The notes below the pieces were generated by a model. That model searched no databases. It was given only the letters and a program-made list of their open reading frames with translations, and was not told the DNA's origin. Shown here one piece after another: positions 1 to 7,741 of a stretch of 13,367 nt of DNA (positions are counted from its first letter, which is position 1; each line of letters opens with the position of its first letter). The translations under genes were made by a program, and so were the position numbers. The DNA comes from Candidatus Atribacteria bacterium (lineage in GTDB: Bacteria > Atribacterota > Atribacteria > Atribacterales > Atribacteraceae): contig PWXL01000248.1 in the NCBI GenBank assembly GCA_003561145.1, positions 1 to 13,367 of the forward strand, written 5' to 3'.

Positions 1-14
1 AAGAAGCATTATAA

Positions 15-269
15 GTTGTGAAAGGGAAGAGCAAACAGAAAAAGGTTAAAGAGAACCCAGGTCAGCTGCAAACCGGGTACCTGGGTTCCGGCGAACATGG
101 CCAGGGAGCTTCCACGGTGAAAAACAGGAGCCGGGGACGGGTAGAATCCGTTATTTTCTCTGGAGAAATGTTGAAAAGCTTCTCCGTGAAGACGCCGTAG
201 TTCTTAAACGGTGAAATAGGGTGGTACCGCGAGGTCCCTCTCGCCCCTGGGGTGAGGGGGAATTTTTTT
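15..269 (+). promoter_or_regulatory. T-box riboswitch leader (probably tRNA-Met responsive)
   Basis: The hallmark T-box sequence AGGGTGGTACCGCG lies at 218-231 and is followed directly by a GC-rich hairpin and T-run, the usual antiterminator/terminator arrangement. Upstream, a Stem I is visible: a lower helix 25-29 with 109-113, and a perfect 9-bp upper helix 54-62 with 79-87, preceded by the AGAGA element at 50-54. A further hairpin pairs 162-167 with 180-185 (Stem III position). On the 3' side of Stem I the sequence GAAC-ATG-G (94-100) offers AUG at 97-99 as the specifier codon, which suits the methionine-related genes downstream; AAC or CAU in neighbouring registers cannot be excluded by eye. 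By family knowledge, uncharged tRNA pairing here lets transcription continue. The promoter is not identified and may lie at or before the window edge. Confidence 0.9.
236..269 (+). terminator. Intrinsic terminator of the T-box leader
   Basis: The arms CCCTC (236-240) and GAGGG (254-258) pair, with additional C/G pairing between 244-245 and 251-252, and seven T residues follow at 263-269. The hairpin overlaps the 3' side of the T-box antiterminator region, so the two structures are mutually exclusive. It ends just before the ribosome binding site of the next gene, so control is by transcription attenuation. Confidence 0.85.
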
Positions 270-287
270 GCAAGGGAGGTGAAAAGA

Positions 288-1520
288 ATGGAAGAAACGC
301 TGAAGACGTATGAAGAAATTAACCGTCGTATTGAAAAAGGGGAGGCTGTGGTTGTCACGGCTGAAGAAGTTATCGACCTGGTTTCGAAAAAAGGAATATC
401 TCAAGCCGCACGGGAGGTGGATGTTGTCACTACCGGTACGTTCGGTATGATGTGCTCTTCAGGAGCGTGTCTCAATATCGGACACAGTAAGCCCCGCATG
501 AAAATCCTGGAAGCGACTCTCAACGGGGTTCCGGCCTATGGAGGTCTTGCAGCGGTAGACCTGTTCATCGGTGCGACCCAGCCTGCAAAAGATGATCCAC
601 TGAACAAGGTGCATCCAGGAGAGTTCAAGTACGGTGGAGGACACGTCATTCAGGATCTGGTAGCTGGAAAAAGTGTGGTTTTGGAAGCCAGTGGGTATGG
701 AACCGATTGTTATCCTCGCAGAAAACTCAAAACCTGGATCAGTCTGGAGAAGTTAAATCAATCCTACCTTTTCAATCCCCGCAATGCATATCAGAATTAC
801 AATGTCGCGGTGAATCTCTCCGATAAGCCCATATACACCTATATGGGAATGTTGCTTCCTCACCTGGGAAACGCGGGATTTTCTTCAGCCGGTCAACTCA
901 GTCCACTCTTGAATGACCCTTTCTATCGTACTATAGGGGTAGGAACCCGAATATTCCTGGGAGGAGGAACGGGTTTTGTGGCCTGGCAGGGCACCCAGCA
1001 TGATCCCACGGTTGAGCGATCCGAACGGGGGTTGCCCCGGGGGGGCGCCGGAACGATTGCGGTTATAGGCGACCTGAAAGGAATGCACCCCGATTGGTTA
1101 TGGGGGGTAAGCCTGCGGGGATATGGGTGTTCCCTGGCGATTGGACTGGGGATTCCCATTCCTGTTATAAACGAAAACGTTATGTTTCATTGTGCCGTTC
1201 AGGACGGTGATATTGTTGCCCCCGTGGTGGATTACAGTCACGCGTATCCAAACGGCACCGGTGAAATTCTGGGTTATGTATCGTACCAGGACCTCCGGCG
1301 GGGAACTATTACCCTGAAAGGAAAAGAAATACCCACCTCGTCCCTTTCGAGTTACGGCAGGGCCAGGGAAGTGGCTTCACTTCTCAAAAAGTGGATTCAG
1401 GGAGGACAATTTACTCTGAGCCGACCCGTGGAACTCCTGCCGGGTCCAGAAAGCGGCATAACCTTCCGCAATCTTACCGAAAGACCGGTTACAGAAACCA
1501 CCGAGGAAAGAGGGGGATGA
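288..1520 (+). CDS. Homocysteine biosynthesis protein (HcyBio/DUF39, COG1900)
   Basis: A 410-residue protein of the COG1900 family. By family knowledge (MA1821 of Methanosarcina acetivorans), it takes part with a NIL-ferredoxin in making homocysteine from aspartate semialdehyde and sulfide, without O-acetyl- or O-succinylhomoserine. Visible landmarks are TTGTFGMMCSSGACLN (about residues 48-63, with Cys56 and Cys61), HPGEFKYGGGHVIQDL (about 109-124), and ASGYGTDCYPRR with Cys141. Cys residues in comparable regions of MA1821 have been linked to persulfide chemistry; the exact equivalence is inferred. The protein ends soon after the DUF39 core, so it lacks the C-terminal CBS pair found in some homologues. 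ATG 288 is chosen because GGGAGGTG at 274-281 precedes it by 6 bases; an upstream in-frame GTG at 252 lies inside the terminator hairpin. It is the first gene of a three-gene operon behind a T-box leader, which implies induction when charged tRNA, probably Met, is scarce. Confidence 0.9.
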   Translation: MEETLKTYEEINRRIEKGEAVVVTAEEVIDLVSKKGISQAAREVDVVTTGTFGMMCSSGACLNIGHSKPRMKILEATLNGVPAYGGLAAVDLFIGATQPAKDDPLNKVHPGEFKYGGGHVIQDLVAGKSVVLEASGYGTDCYPRRKLKTWISLEKLNQSYLFNPRNAYQNYNVAVNLSDKPIYTYMGMLLPHLGNAGFSSAGQLSPLLNDPFYRTIGVGTRIFLGGGTGFVAWQGTQHDPTVERSERGLPRGGAGTIAVIGDLKGMHPDWLWGVSLRGYGCSLAIGLGIPIPVINENVMFHCAVQDGDIVAPVVDYSHAYPNGTGEILGYVSYQDLRRGTITLKGKEIPTSSLSSYGRAREVASLLKKWIQGGQFTLSRPVELLPGPESGITFRNLTERPVTETTEERGG

Positions 1521-1933
1521 CAATGAACCAAACACGAAAAGTTGTCTTGAGATTTCCGCAAGATACCGCGGACCGGCCCCTTGTATGCGAACTGGCATTG
1601 CGCTTTGGCCTGGTTTTTAATATTCTCAGGGCCTCCATTTCACCTCATCGGGAGGGACTGATGGTGCTCGAATTGTTCGGAGACACCGGGAAACAGGAAA
1701 TGGGGTTACATTTTCTACGGGACAAGGGTGTGGAAATTGAAGACCTCAGCCAGGATATACGCAAAAACGATAACCGTTGTTTCCACTGTGGTGCCTGTGT
1801 GGGGGTATGCCCTAGCGGTGCTCTCTATGTTGACCGGCAAGACTACCGGGTATATTTTGACGAAAACCGATGTATCGCCTGTGAATTTTGCGTGCAGTGT
1901 TGCCCTACGCATGCAATGGAGGCATTAATCTGA
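1517..1933 (+). CDS. NIL-domain 2x[4Fe-4S] ferredoxin of the homocysteine pathway
   Basis: A 138-residue protein with an N-terminal NIL domain (about residues 5-78, starting KVVLRFP) and a C-terminal bacterial-type ferredoxin. Two cluster motifs are seen: CFHCGACVGVCP (Cys88, 91, 94, 98) and CIACEFCVQCCP (Cys119, 122, 125, 129), the second with an extra Cys128. By family knowledge, this matches MA1822, the partner of the COG1900 protein, proposed to supply electrons or handle sulfur during homocysteine formation. The start overlaps the stop of the preceding gene as ATGA, with GAGGA at 1503-1507 upstream. A second ATG at 1523 has GAGGGGG six bases before it and is an equally good start, giving 136 residues. 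The tight coupling supports a joint role with the upstream protein in the cytoplasm. Confidence 0.9.
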   Translation: MTMNQTRKVVLRFPQDTADRPLVCELALRFGLVFNILRASISPHREGLMVLELFGDTGKQEMGLHFLRDKGVEIEDLSQDIRKNDNRCFHCGACVGVCPSGALYVDRQDYRVYFDENRCIACEFCVQCCPTHAMEALI

Positions 1934-1947
1934 AGGTGGTTTCATAC

Positions 1948-2667
1948 GTGGAACGTCGATACCGCAACCTGGTACAATGTGAGGATTTGCATTCCTTTAC
2001 CGTTCGGGTGGGTGAAAGCGACCTGTCGGTGTTGGCTCAAAAGAATCTTTCCCGTGAGGTTCACAGTATTTTACAGCGTGAACGGGAACATATCCTTCGT
2101 TACGGGAGAGAGGAGCCTGGATTTTTAGAAGCTTTGTTCCCCCTTGACGTGAAACCGTATGCACCTCGCATATGCGGCATTATGGCCAACGCCGCCAATA
2201 AAGCGCACGTAGGTCCTATGGCAGCCGTAGCGGGCGCGTTGAATGACCTGATTGATGAGGCGCTTCACCTTGAAACAAGTGAACTTATTGTGGAAAATGG
2301 AGGGGATCTCTTGATACGCTCTGCAAAGGAGAGGGTTGCGGCGATATATGCCGGGATACATTCTCCTTTCAGTACCCGCATTGGACTGCTGGTGCCGGGT
2401 GGACGCCGTTGGGGTGTGTGTACTTCCTCAGGTGTTGTTGGCCCCTCAATGAGTTTTGGACAGGCTGATGCTGTTACCGTCATAGCGGAACATTCAGCTG
2501 TAGCGGATGCCTGGGCTACGGCCTTGGCTAATCGTGTACAGACTGAGGAAGATATCGGTTATGTTTTGGATTCATTTCAAAGCATGGAAGGGGTGGAAGG
2601 AATTATCGTGGTGCAGGGGAAGAAGTTGGGTGTCAGGGGAGTTGTACATCTGGTTCCTTTGCAGTAA
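1948..2667 (+). CDS. UPF0280 / COG2122 ApbE-like protein
   Basis: A 239-residue protein of the UPF0280 family, distantly related to the flavin transferase ApbE. Visible motifs are GPMAAVAGA (about 89-97), IVENGGDLLIR (with E116-D120) and WGVCTSSGVVGPSMSFGQAD, where Cys158 is conserved-looking. In Methanosarcina the homologue MA1715 was reported to help sulfide assimilation into homocysteine, and the gene occurs with COG1900 genes in many anaerobes; its biochemical reaction is not established. The GTG start at 1948 is chosen because AAGGTGG (1934-1940 region) lies about 8 bases before it and it falls 14 bases after the preceding stop. Upstream in-frame TTG and GTG codons lie inside or against the ferredoxin gene and have no good ribosome binding site. 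The family length of about 240 residues agrees. It is the third gene of the T-box operon. Confidence 0.85.
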   Translation: MERRYRNLVQCEDLHSFTVRVGESDLSVLAQKNLSREVHSILQREREHILRYGREEPGFLEALFPLDVKPYAPRICGIMANAANKAHVGPMAAVAGALNDLIDEALHLETSELIVENGGDLLIRSAKERVAAIYAGIHSPFSTRIGLLVPGGRRWGVCTSSGVVGPSMSFGQADAVTVIAEHSAVADAWATALANRVQTEEDIGYVLDSFQSMEGVEGIIVVQGKKLGVRGVVHLVPLQ

Positions 2668-2687
2668 CCTTGCCGCCGGTGGTTGTT

Positions 2688-2715
2688 TTGCATCGGGAGA
2701 ATATTCAGCTACAAT
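2688..2715 (+). promoter_or_regulatory. Candidate sigma-70-type promoter for the Lon-like protease
   Basis: TTGCAT (2688-2693) and TACAAT (2710-2715) are separated by 16 bases and lie about 48 bases before the protease start. This suggests that the protease gene is transcribed separately from the homocysteine operon. No convincing terminator is seen between the two, so read-through is possible. Confidence 0.5.
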
Positions 2716-2762
2716 AGCAGAGTATGCCGGGTAAATAATTGACAGGGAGAAGGAGAGAGTCC

Positions 2763-5243
2763 ATGAATCAGAAAATGAATATAACAAGCTATCGGCTGGA
2801 ACCCTCGGTCCTGCGCTGGAGATGTGATCCCGGAATATTTGATTTCGAATGTACCGAGGCGGTGGAACCGTTGGAAAGATTCATCGGTCAGGACCGCGCT
2901 CTCAACGCCATAGATTTTGGGTTGCACATCGATCGCCCAGGTTACAATCTCTTTGTGACCGGGTATTCCGGAAGCGGAAGAGCTACGGCTGTCAAGCAAA
3001 GTATCGAAAACCTGATACGCGATAAGCTGGAAGCACAAGAAACATTTGATATTGCTGACTGGTGTTATGTGTTTAACTTTTCAAATCCGGATAGCCCAGG
3101 CAGCCTTCGTCTCAAGGCAGGGCAAGGAAAAACTCTCGCCAAGGATGTCGACGAGTTACGAAAAAATCTGCGTGATATTGTGCCCAAAACCTTCGCCAGC
3201 GAGGAATACAAGAGTCAGAAGCAGATATTTATCGATGAGCACCAACGCAAGCACCGTTCTATTATCCATGACTTGGAAAAACAGGCGAATGAAGAGGGCT
3301 TTGCTTTTCGGATGACTTCCATGGGTCCTATTCTTGTACCCCTTTCCGAGGGAAAGCCAATGACGCAGGAGCAATACATCGCCCTCAGCGATGATGAAAA
3401 AACAGAGATAGAGAATAAGCGTCAGAGCCTCCTGAGCCGGATCAACACGGCTTTTGAAAAAATACACCAGATGGAAGCGGACTTGAAAAAGAAGGTCAGT
3501 GAATTAGACCGCAAAGTCGGTTCGTTTGCAGTGACGCCTCTGTTCAAGGACATTCTGAAAAAATACGAAGATTGTACGGAAGTCATCGAATTTTTGCATT
3601 CATTGCAAGATTTCACTCTTTCTTTTCTTCCCTTTTTCAGGGAACCAGAAGAGGGTCAGCAACAACAATCTCAACCTCCACAGATGGCACCCTACCAGAG
3701 AATACAAGATCCCTTTATTCCTTTTAAAATAAACGTCTTTGTTGATAATGCCGAAAGAGACCGCCCGCCGGTCATTTTGGAGAGTCATCCTAACTGGACA
3801 AATCTCTTTGGACGTATTGAGCGGCGGGCATTCATGGGAACATATTTCAGTGACCATACCATGTTAAAGGCCGGTTCTTTCCACCAAGGCAACGGTGGTT
3901 ACCTGATCCTGTATTTCAGGGACCTCATCGTTAATCCGGGCGTCTGGGATGGATTGAAAAGAGTTCTGAAAACGGGAAAAATCAAAATGGAAGACCCGTG
4001 GGAGCAATACGGACTCATCGCCCCCCAGGGAATGAAGCCGGATCCCCTCCCTTTTCGCGGGAAAATAATTCTGATTGGAGATGAATACATATACCGTTTA
4101 CTTTCCTTTCTGGATGAAGACTTCCACGATCTTTTCAAGGTAAAAGCGGATTTTGACTATCGCGTCCACCGAAATGACAGGGTATCGGAAGTTTTCGCCT
4201 GCTTTGTCAAATCATGCTGCGACAGCGAAAAATTGCTTCCATTCCATAAAAGCGGAGTGGCACGATCTCTCGAATACGCATCCCGCATGGTGTCTCACCA
4301 GGAAAAGATGACATCACGCCTGGGCCATGTAAAGGACTTACTCGTAGAAGCCGATTATTGGGCAAGAAAAGAAGGTGAGGAATACGTATTCGACCGCCAC
4401 GTTTCCCAGGCAGTGCAAGAACGGCGACACAGGTTAGGCCTTATTGAAGACCGCCTGCAGGAGAACATTGCTGAAGACATATTATTGATTGATACAGAAG
4501 GAGCGGTTGCCGGACAGGTGAACGGTCTTGCTGTTTACGAACTGGGTGATTTCAGTTTTGGACGTCCTTCGCGTATTACTGCCCGTACATTCCTGGGGCG
4601 GCAGGGCCTGGTAAATATTGAAAGAGAGTCCAAGCTGAGCGGCCGTATTCATGATAAGGGTGTTCTCATTATGGGAGGATACCTTGGTTCGCGATATGCA
4701 CAGGAGCGCCCTCTTTCTCTGGCCGGGTCCATATGTTTTGAGCAATCATATGAGGGGGTTGAAGGAGACAGTGCATCTCTCGCGGAAACATGTGCATTGC
4801 TTTCAAGCCTTGCCGATCAACCTTTGCGTCAGGATATGGCTGTAACCGGTTCCATAAACCAGAAAGGTGAAGTACAGGCTATAGGGGGTGTCAACCAGAA
4901 AGTGGAGGGATTTTTCAAAACCTGTCGGGCACGGGGATTGACACAACAACAAGGGGTCATCATTCCCGCCGCGAACGTGCGCAACCTTATGCTCGATAAC
5001 GAGGTAACAGAAGCAGTCGAAAGGGGAGACTTTCATCTGTATACCGTAAGTACAGTAGACCAGGCAATGGAAATCCTTACCGGTTTTCCGGCAGGAGAAA
5101 GAAAGGAAGACGGTCTTTTTGAAGAGGGAACACTCAACCGGCGGGTGGAGTCTACACTCATGAGAAATGTGGAAATTCTACGTCGGTTGGGAGAAAAAAA
5201 TGAAGAAGCAAAGAACTCCACCGAACCGTCAGAGGAAAAATAA
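2763..5243 (+). CDS. Lon-like protease (AAA_32/COG1067), LonC-type candidate
   Basis: An 826-residue cytoplasmic protease of the AAA_32 plus Lon_C family. The N-terminal part begins with the family signature LRWRCDP and contains IGQDRALNAIDFGL and the Walker-A-like loop GYSGSGRAT (67-75). A charged, coiled-coil-like insert spans about residues 130-270 and a Gln/Pro-rich stretch lies near 296-312. The Walker-B region reads GGYLILYFRDL (378-388). The C-terminal Lon domain has the catalytic Ser in EGDSASL (Ser670) and Lys in GGVNQKVEG (Lys713); the 43-residue spacing equals that of E. coli Lon (679/722). Walker A has Arg73 in place of Lys, and the Walker-B acidic position appears to be Tyr384, so ATPase activity is doubtful. 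ATP-independent LonC of Meiothermus is known to have degenerate Walker motifs, and this may be of that kind. ATG 2763 is chosen because AAGGAG at 2750-2755 precedes it by 7 bases. Confidence 0.88.
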   Translation: MNQKMNITSYRLEPSVLRWRCDPGIFDFECTEAVEPLERFIGQDRALNAIDFGLHIDRPGYNLFVTGYSGSGRATAVKQSIENLIRDKLEAQETFDIADWCYVFNFSNPDSPGSLRLKAGQGKTLAKDVDELRKNLRDIVPKTFASEEYKSQKQIFIDEHQRKHRSIIHDLEKQANEEGFAFRMTSMGPILVPLSEGKPMTQEQYIALSDDEKTEIENKRQSLLSRINTAFEKIHQMEADLKKKVSELDRKVGSFAVTPLFKDILKKYEDCTEVIEFLHSLQDFTLSFLPFFREPEEGQQQQSQPPQMAPYQRIQDPFIPFKINVFVDNAERDRPPVILESHPNWTNLFGRIERRAFMGTYFSDHTMLKAGSFHQGNGGYLILYFRDLIVNPGVWDGLKRVLKTGKIKMEDPWEQYGLIAPQGMKPDPLPFRGKIILIGDEYIYRLLSFLDEDFHDLFKVKADFDYRVHRNDRVSEVFACFVKSCCDSEKLLPFHKSGVARSLEYASRMVSHQEKMTSRLGHVKDLLVEADYWARKEGEEYVFDRHVSQAVQERRHRLGLIEDRLQENIAEDILLIDTEGAVAGQVNGLAVYELGDFSFGRPSRITARTFLGRQGLVNIERESKLSGRIHDKGVLIMGGYLGSRYAQERPLSLAGSICFEQSYEGVEGDSASLAETCALLSSLADQPLRQDMAVTGSINQKGEVQAIGGVNQKVEGFFKTCRARGLTQQQGVIIPAANVRNLMLDNEVTEAVERGDFHLYTVSTVDQAMEILTGFPAGERKEDGLFEEGTLNRRVESTLMRNVEILRRLGEKNEEAKNSTEPSEEK

Positions 5244-5256
5244 TTATATACGGGCT

Positions 5257-7437
5257 TCATCCTCCACGCAGCCAGTTATGGGCGAGGCGGGAGAGAAAAT
5301 AAATACCTGCTGCCACCAGGAAAGCGAATACAATAAGCAGGAGAGTTCCACGATACTCTGAAAGGTCATCCCGCCACGAAGGAGGGCGGGTGAGAGTTGG
5401 AGAAAGAGCTGCTGTAAATGCCGACGCTCCTTCCCTGCTGAAAAGGACAGTGTTGCTTTCCGAGTGGCGTACATCCATTTTTTTATCTATGGCTTCAAGA
5501 AAATACCTCAATGCCAAATCACGGGGTCCGTGATCAGAGAAAGTGAGCACAGGGAAACCGCGGTACCATGATGTGGTCAATATGCCCATCGCTTCATCGG
5601 GAGTCACGGGCCTCTGCGCTGTTCTTTCCACGGAGGCGGTCAGTGGATGGTCCCCGGGAGGGAAAACCGCAAGGAAGTACTCCGGTGAGTAAGGGATACT
5701 CATATCTTGTGTGTCTGCCTGCAGGGGGGCCAACACAAAGCTGCTTATAGCCTCCCCATAACGGTAGAGGAAGGCGGCCGCAGCGGAAATCCCCCCCCGA
5801 ATTGTCCCTTCCCAGCCATCGTGTGCTTCCGTTGCTTGTACATACGCCCTTCGAGCATCCGAATGGACTTTTTGCAGCTGTTCCCATATTCTCCAGGTGG
5901 AGGTCGGACGGGCGATATACCTTTGAATAAGTATTTCCAGCATACCGGGGGTTTCGTCAATGGCGTTTTCGAATTCCTCCCATGATATTACCCGCAAATC
6001 AGCTGGAGGGGTTTCTCCTGATGGCAGAGAAGAAAAAAGGGCCGCTGCTGCTTGCAGGTCACTGAGCGTTGGTTGGGAGGGAAGAACAAGGGTTCCTCGA
6101 CCCCAGAAGAAAGCTCCTCCCCCCCGGAACGTGAGAATGGCGGGCGGGGGAGCGTTTCCCCGGTACCGCAGGAGTGAATCGGCGGAAATAAAGAGCGATG
6201 CCGTTGTACCTGGGAAAGCTTCCTGCTCCGAAGAAGATTCAAGCAGTTGAAAGTGTACAGTGTTTGTGCCGTGAATGAGATGGCCGGGAATATCGATAAC
6301 GCTGTGACGGAGGTGGGGTGCTTTTTCGTCATCGGGAGAAAGGGTTTCGGAGAACACAGGATGTCCATTGATTAATACAAGAAAAACTGACTCGGTAGAA
6401 AGGGAAAGGAGTCTCCATTGAAGGTGCAGTGCGAGATGGATGGGAATTCCTCCAAAAAGAGAGGCGGGAAAACATATTGTTTGTGTCGTTTCTTCCCAGC
6501 TGGAAAGCCAGATATCTTCATGAGTGAGGTGTCGGATGGATATGCTTCCGGAGGGGGGTGGAGAAGGGAGGGGGAGAGTATCAATATTTCCGCTGCTCCC
6601 CACCATGGTGTCTCTCTCAGGAGAGCACGCGAGCTGCACTCCCCGGGGACTGAGGAAAAGGCGGTTTCCCAGGAGATGGTAATCCCTCGGAGCCGGATCG
6701 CGAAGGTACACTCGTATTGCCTCGGGATCGGCTTTTTCTTCCTCACTCATGAGCGGAAGAGCGTTGAGACGTACGCGGGTACCCCACCTCTCAAGGGCGG
6801 AGCGTAATGATGAAACAATCTCTACCGAGGCTGTCTGTATGTTTTTTGTCCATTCTCCTTCGGGAAGGACTATTTCTATCTCGCGAGCCGGCCAGATGAA
6901 GAAGTGAGAAACGGTGGGGGGGGCAGTGCGTATTGAACCATACAGGTAAAGAGTGCTTTGCGGCTCAAGGACCATCCATACGGTACCTCGTTGTTCTCCC
7001 GGAAGAGGTGAAAGAGCCGGAACTCTTTCACCGCGTACTTCAATTGTGAGCAGGGGACCGGACGAAGTGGGGGTCAATCCACCAAGGGGTATTCGAACGA
7101 GGCCCGATTCACCGGGACGGACAGGAAGTCTTTCCAGGGAACGGGAAAATACGAGAATATTGTCCATGATCACTGTAAGACGGTCGGTAGGATTCACTGT
7201 GTCAGGGAACCAAACCCTCAAGTCGAGGTAGCTGTATTCCCAGTGTATTCCCGGATAATGTGGTACAGCAAATGAAAAAGAGGGAAAAGGGCCGGAAAGG
7301 TTCACATTTTCAGTAATACCGAGATCACGTGAAAAACCGAGTTCAACACGGCGCAGTTCCCTTGCTGCACCTGGAGAAACAAGGGTGAGTAAGAGCATTA
7401 TTGCACCCGCCAGTGTAATAAAGGCAGTTTTTTTCAT
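5257..7437 (-). CDS. BcsB-like exported, membrane-anchored protein
   Basis: A 726-residue protein with an N-terminal signal peptide (MKK, hydrophobic core at about 5-20, likely cleavage after PGAA near residue 25). A long extracytoplasmic region follows, and a single C-terminal transmembrane helix (about 697-717) is followed by a short basic tail ending LRGG. This topology, the length, and two beta-rich modules fit the BcsB family (PF03170), the periplasmic partner of cellulose synthase BcsA. One module is LTVIMDNILVFSRSLERL followed by VRIPLGGL; the other is VFLVLINGHPVFSETL followed by DIPGHLIHGTNTVHFQ. No glycosyltransferase, PilZ or BcsZ gene is near, so a role in exopolysaccharide export is inferred from resemblance only. 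The start ATG has AGAGGA about seven bases before it on the minus strand. The gene converges on the protease gene with a 13-base gap. Sequence similarity to BcsB is judged by eye and is moderate. Confidence 0.62.
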   Translation of the reverse strand: MKKTAFITLAGAIMLLLTLVSPGAARELRRVELGFSRDLGITENVNLSGPFPSFSFAVPHYPGIHWEYSYLDLRVWFPDTVNPTDRLTVIMDNILVFSRSLERLPVRPGESGLVRIPLGGLTPTSSGPLLTIEVRGERVPALSPLPGEQRGTVWMVLEPQSTLYLYGSIRTAPPTVSHFFIWPAREIEIVLPEGEWTKNIQTASVEIVSSLRSALERWGTRVRLNALPLMSEEEKADPEAIRVYLRDPAPRDYHLLGNRLFLSPRGVQLACSPERDTMVGSSGNIDTLPLPSPPPSGSISIRHLTHEDIWLSSWEETTQTICFPASLFGGIPIHLALHLQWRLLSLSTESVFLVLINGHPVFSETLSPDDEKAPHLRHSVIDIPGHLIHGTNTVHFQLLESSSEQEAFPGTTASLFISADSLLRYRGNAPPPAILTFRGGGAFFWGRGTLVLPSQPTLSDLQAAAALFSSLPSGETPPADLRVISWEEFENAIDETPGMLEILIQRYIARPTSTWRIWEQLQKVHSDARRAYVQATEAHDGWEGTIRGGISAAAAFLYRYGEAISSFVLAPLQADTQDMSIPYSPEYFLAVFPPGDHPLTASVERTAQRPVTPDEAMGILTTSWYRGFPVLTFSDHGPRDLALRYFLEAIDKKMDVRHSESNTVLFSREGASAFTAALSPTLTRPPSWRDDLSEYRGTLLLIVFAFLVAAGIYFLSRLAHNWLRGG

Positions 7438-7584
7438 GAATAATCCTCTCTTGATTCCTCAAACAGAGGCGTCCATATGTTCTTTCCATGTCTCACACAG
7501 AAGCGGAGAGAGAAAAAAGATGGGTATCTTGTGTAGTTGGTACCGGAATGGAGCAGTTTTTTGCTTCTGTATGTCCACATCTTC

Positions 7585-7613
7585 AGTGTAGACCATTCGT
7601 GGGACTCTCGCAA
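7585..7613 (-). promoter_or_regulatory. Possible promoter for the BcsB-like gene
   Basis: Read on the minus strand, TTGCGA (7613-7608) and TACACT (7590-7585) are 17 bases apart, each matching four of six consensus bases. A transcript from here would have a leader of roughly 140 bases before the start codon. The match is weak. Confidence 0.28.
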
Positions 7614-7645
7614 GATGAAGAAGAGAAAAATTGGTTTGACCTTAC

Positions 7646-7674
7646 TTGACAAATAGAGCAGAGGATGGTTAAAT
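7646..7674 (+). promoter_or_regulatory. Candidate vegetative promoter of the grpE-dnaK operon
   Basis: A perfect TTGACA at 7646-7651 is followed, after exactly 17 bases, by TTAAAT at 7669-7674, about 65 bases before the grpE start. A second TTGAC occurs just upstream (7636-7640), giving a short direct repeat. The site looks sigma-70-like rather than like a dedicated heat-shock sigma site. Confidence 0.55.
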
Positions 7675-7741
7675 TGGTTCGTCGAAAAAGGTAAAAACAG
7701 CATTGAAATATCTACTCGCGCGGAAGGGATGGTGATTGAAT

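Larger units (their letters stand above)
7438..7741. other. Divergent intergenic region between BcsB-like gene and grpE
   Basis: About 300 bases without a convincing gene. It holds the candidate promoters in both directions and the two ribosome binding sites. No CIRCE-type inverted repeat (TTAGCACTC-N9-GAGTGCTAA) is present. An 8-base inverted pair, ACAGAAGC (7497-7504) and GCTTCTGT (7563-7570), encloses 58 bases and is probably chance. Confidence 0.6.

Noticed and set aside
252..287. Upstream GTG start extending the homocysteine protein by 12 residues
   Set aside because: The extension lies in the T-box terminator hairpin and T-run, and ATG 288 has a strong ribosome binding site.
2666..2690. 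Possible terminator after the UPF0280 gene
   Set aside because: Only AACC/GGTT pairs around an 11-base loop, followed by a short mixed T stretch. This is too weak to call.
5960..6807. Plus-strand open frames of 96 and 129 codons inside the BcsB-like gene
   Set aside because: They are antisense to a full-length coding frame with signal peptide and membrane anchor, and show no domain or convincing ribosome binding site.
7497..7570. Inverted pair ACAGAAGC / GCTTCTGT as an operator or terminator
   Set aside because: Only 8 bases pair across a 58-base loop, with no T-run in a useful position. This is expected by chance at this scale.
7434..7703. Minus-strand 89-codon open frame whose stop overlaps the BcsB-like start as ATGA
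   Set aside because: It has no ribosome binding site and no recognisable domain, its composition is unlike the neighbouring genes, and it spans the grpE promoter region. The ATGA contact is probably chance.
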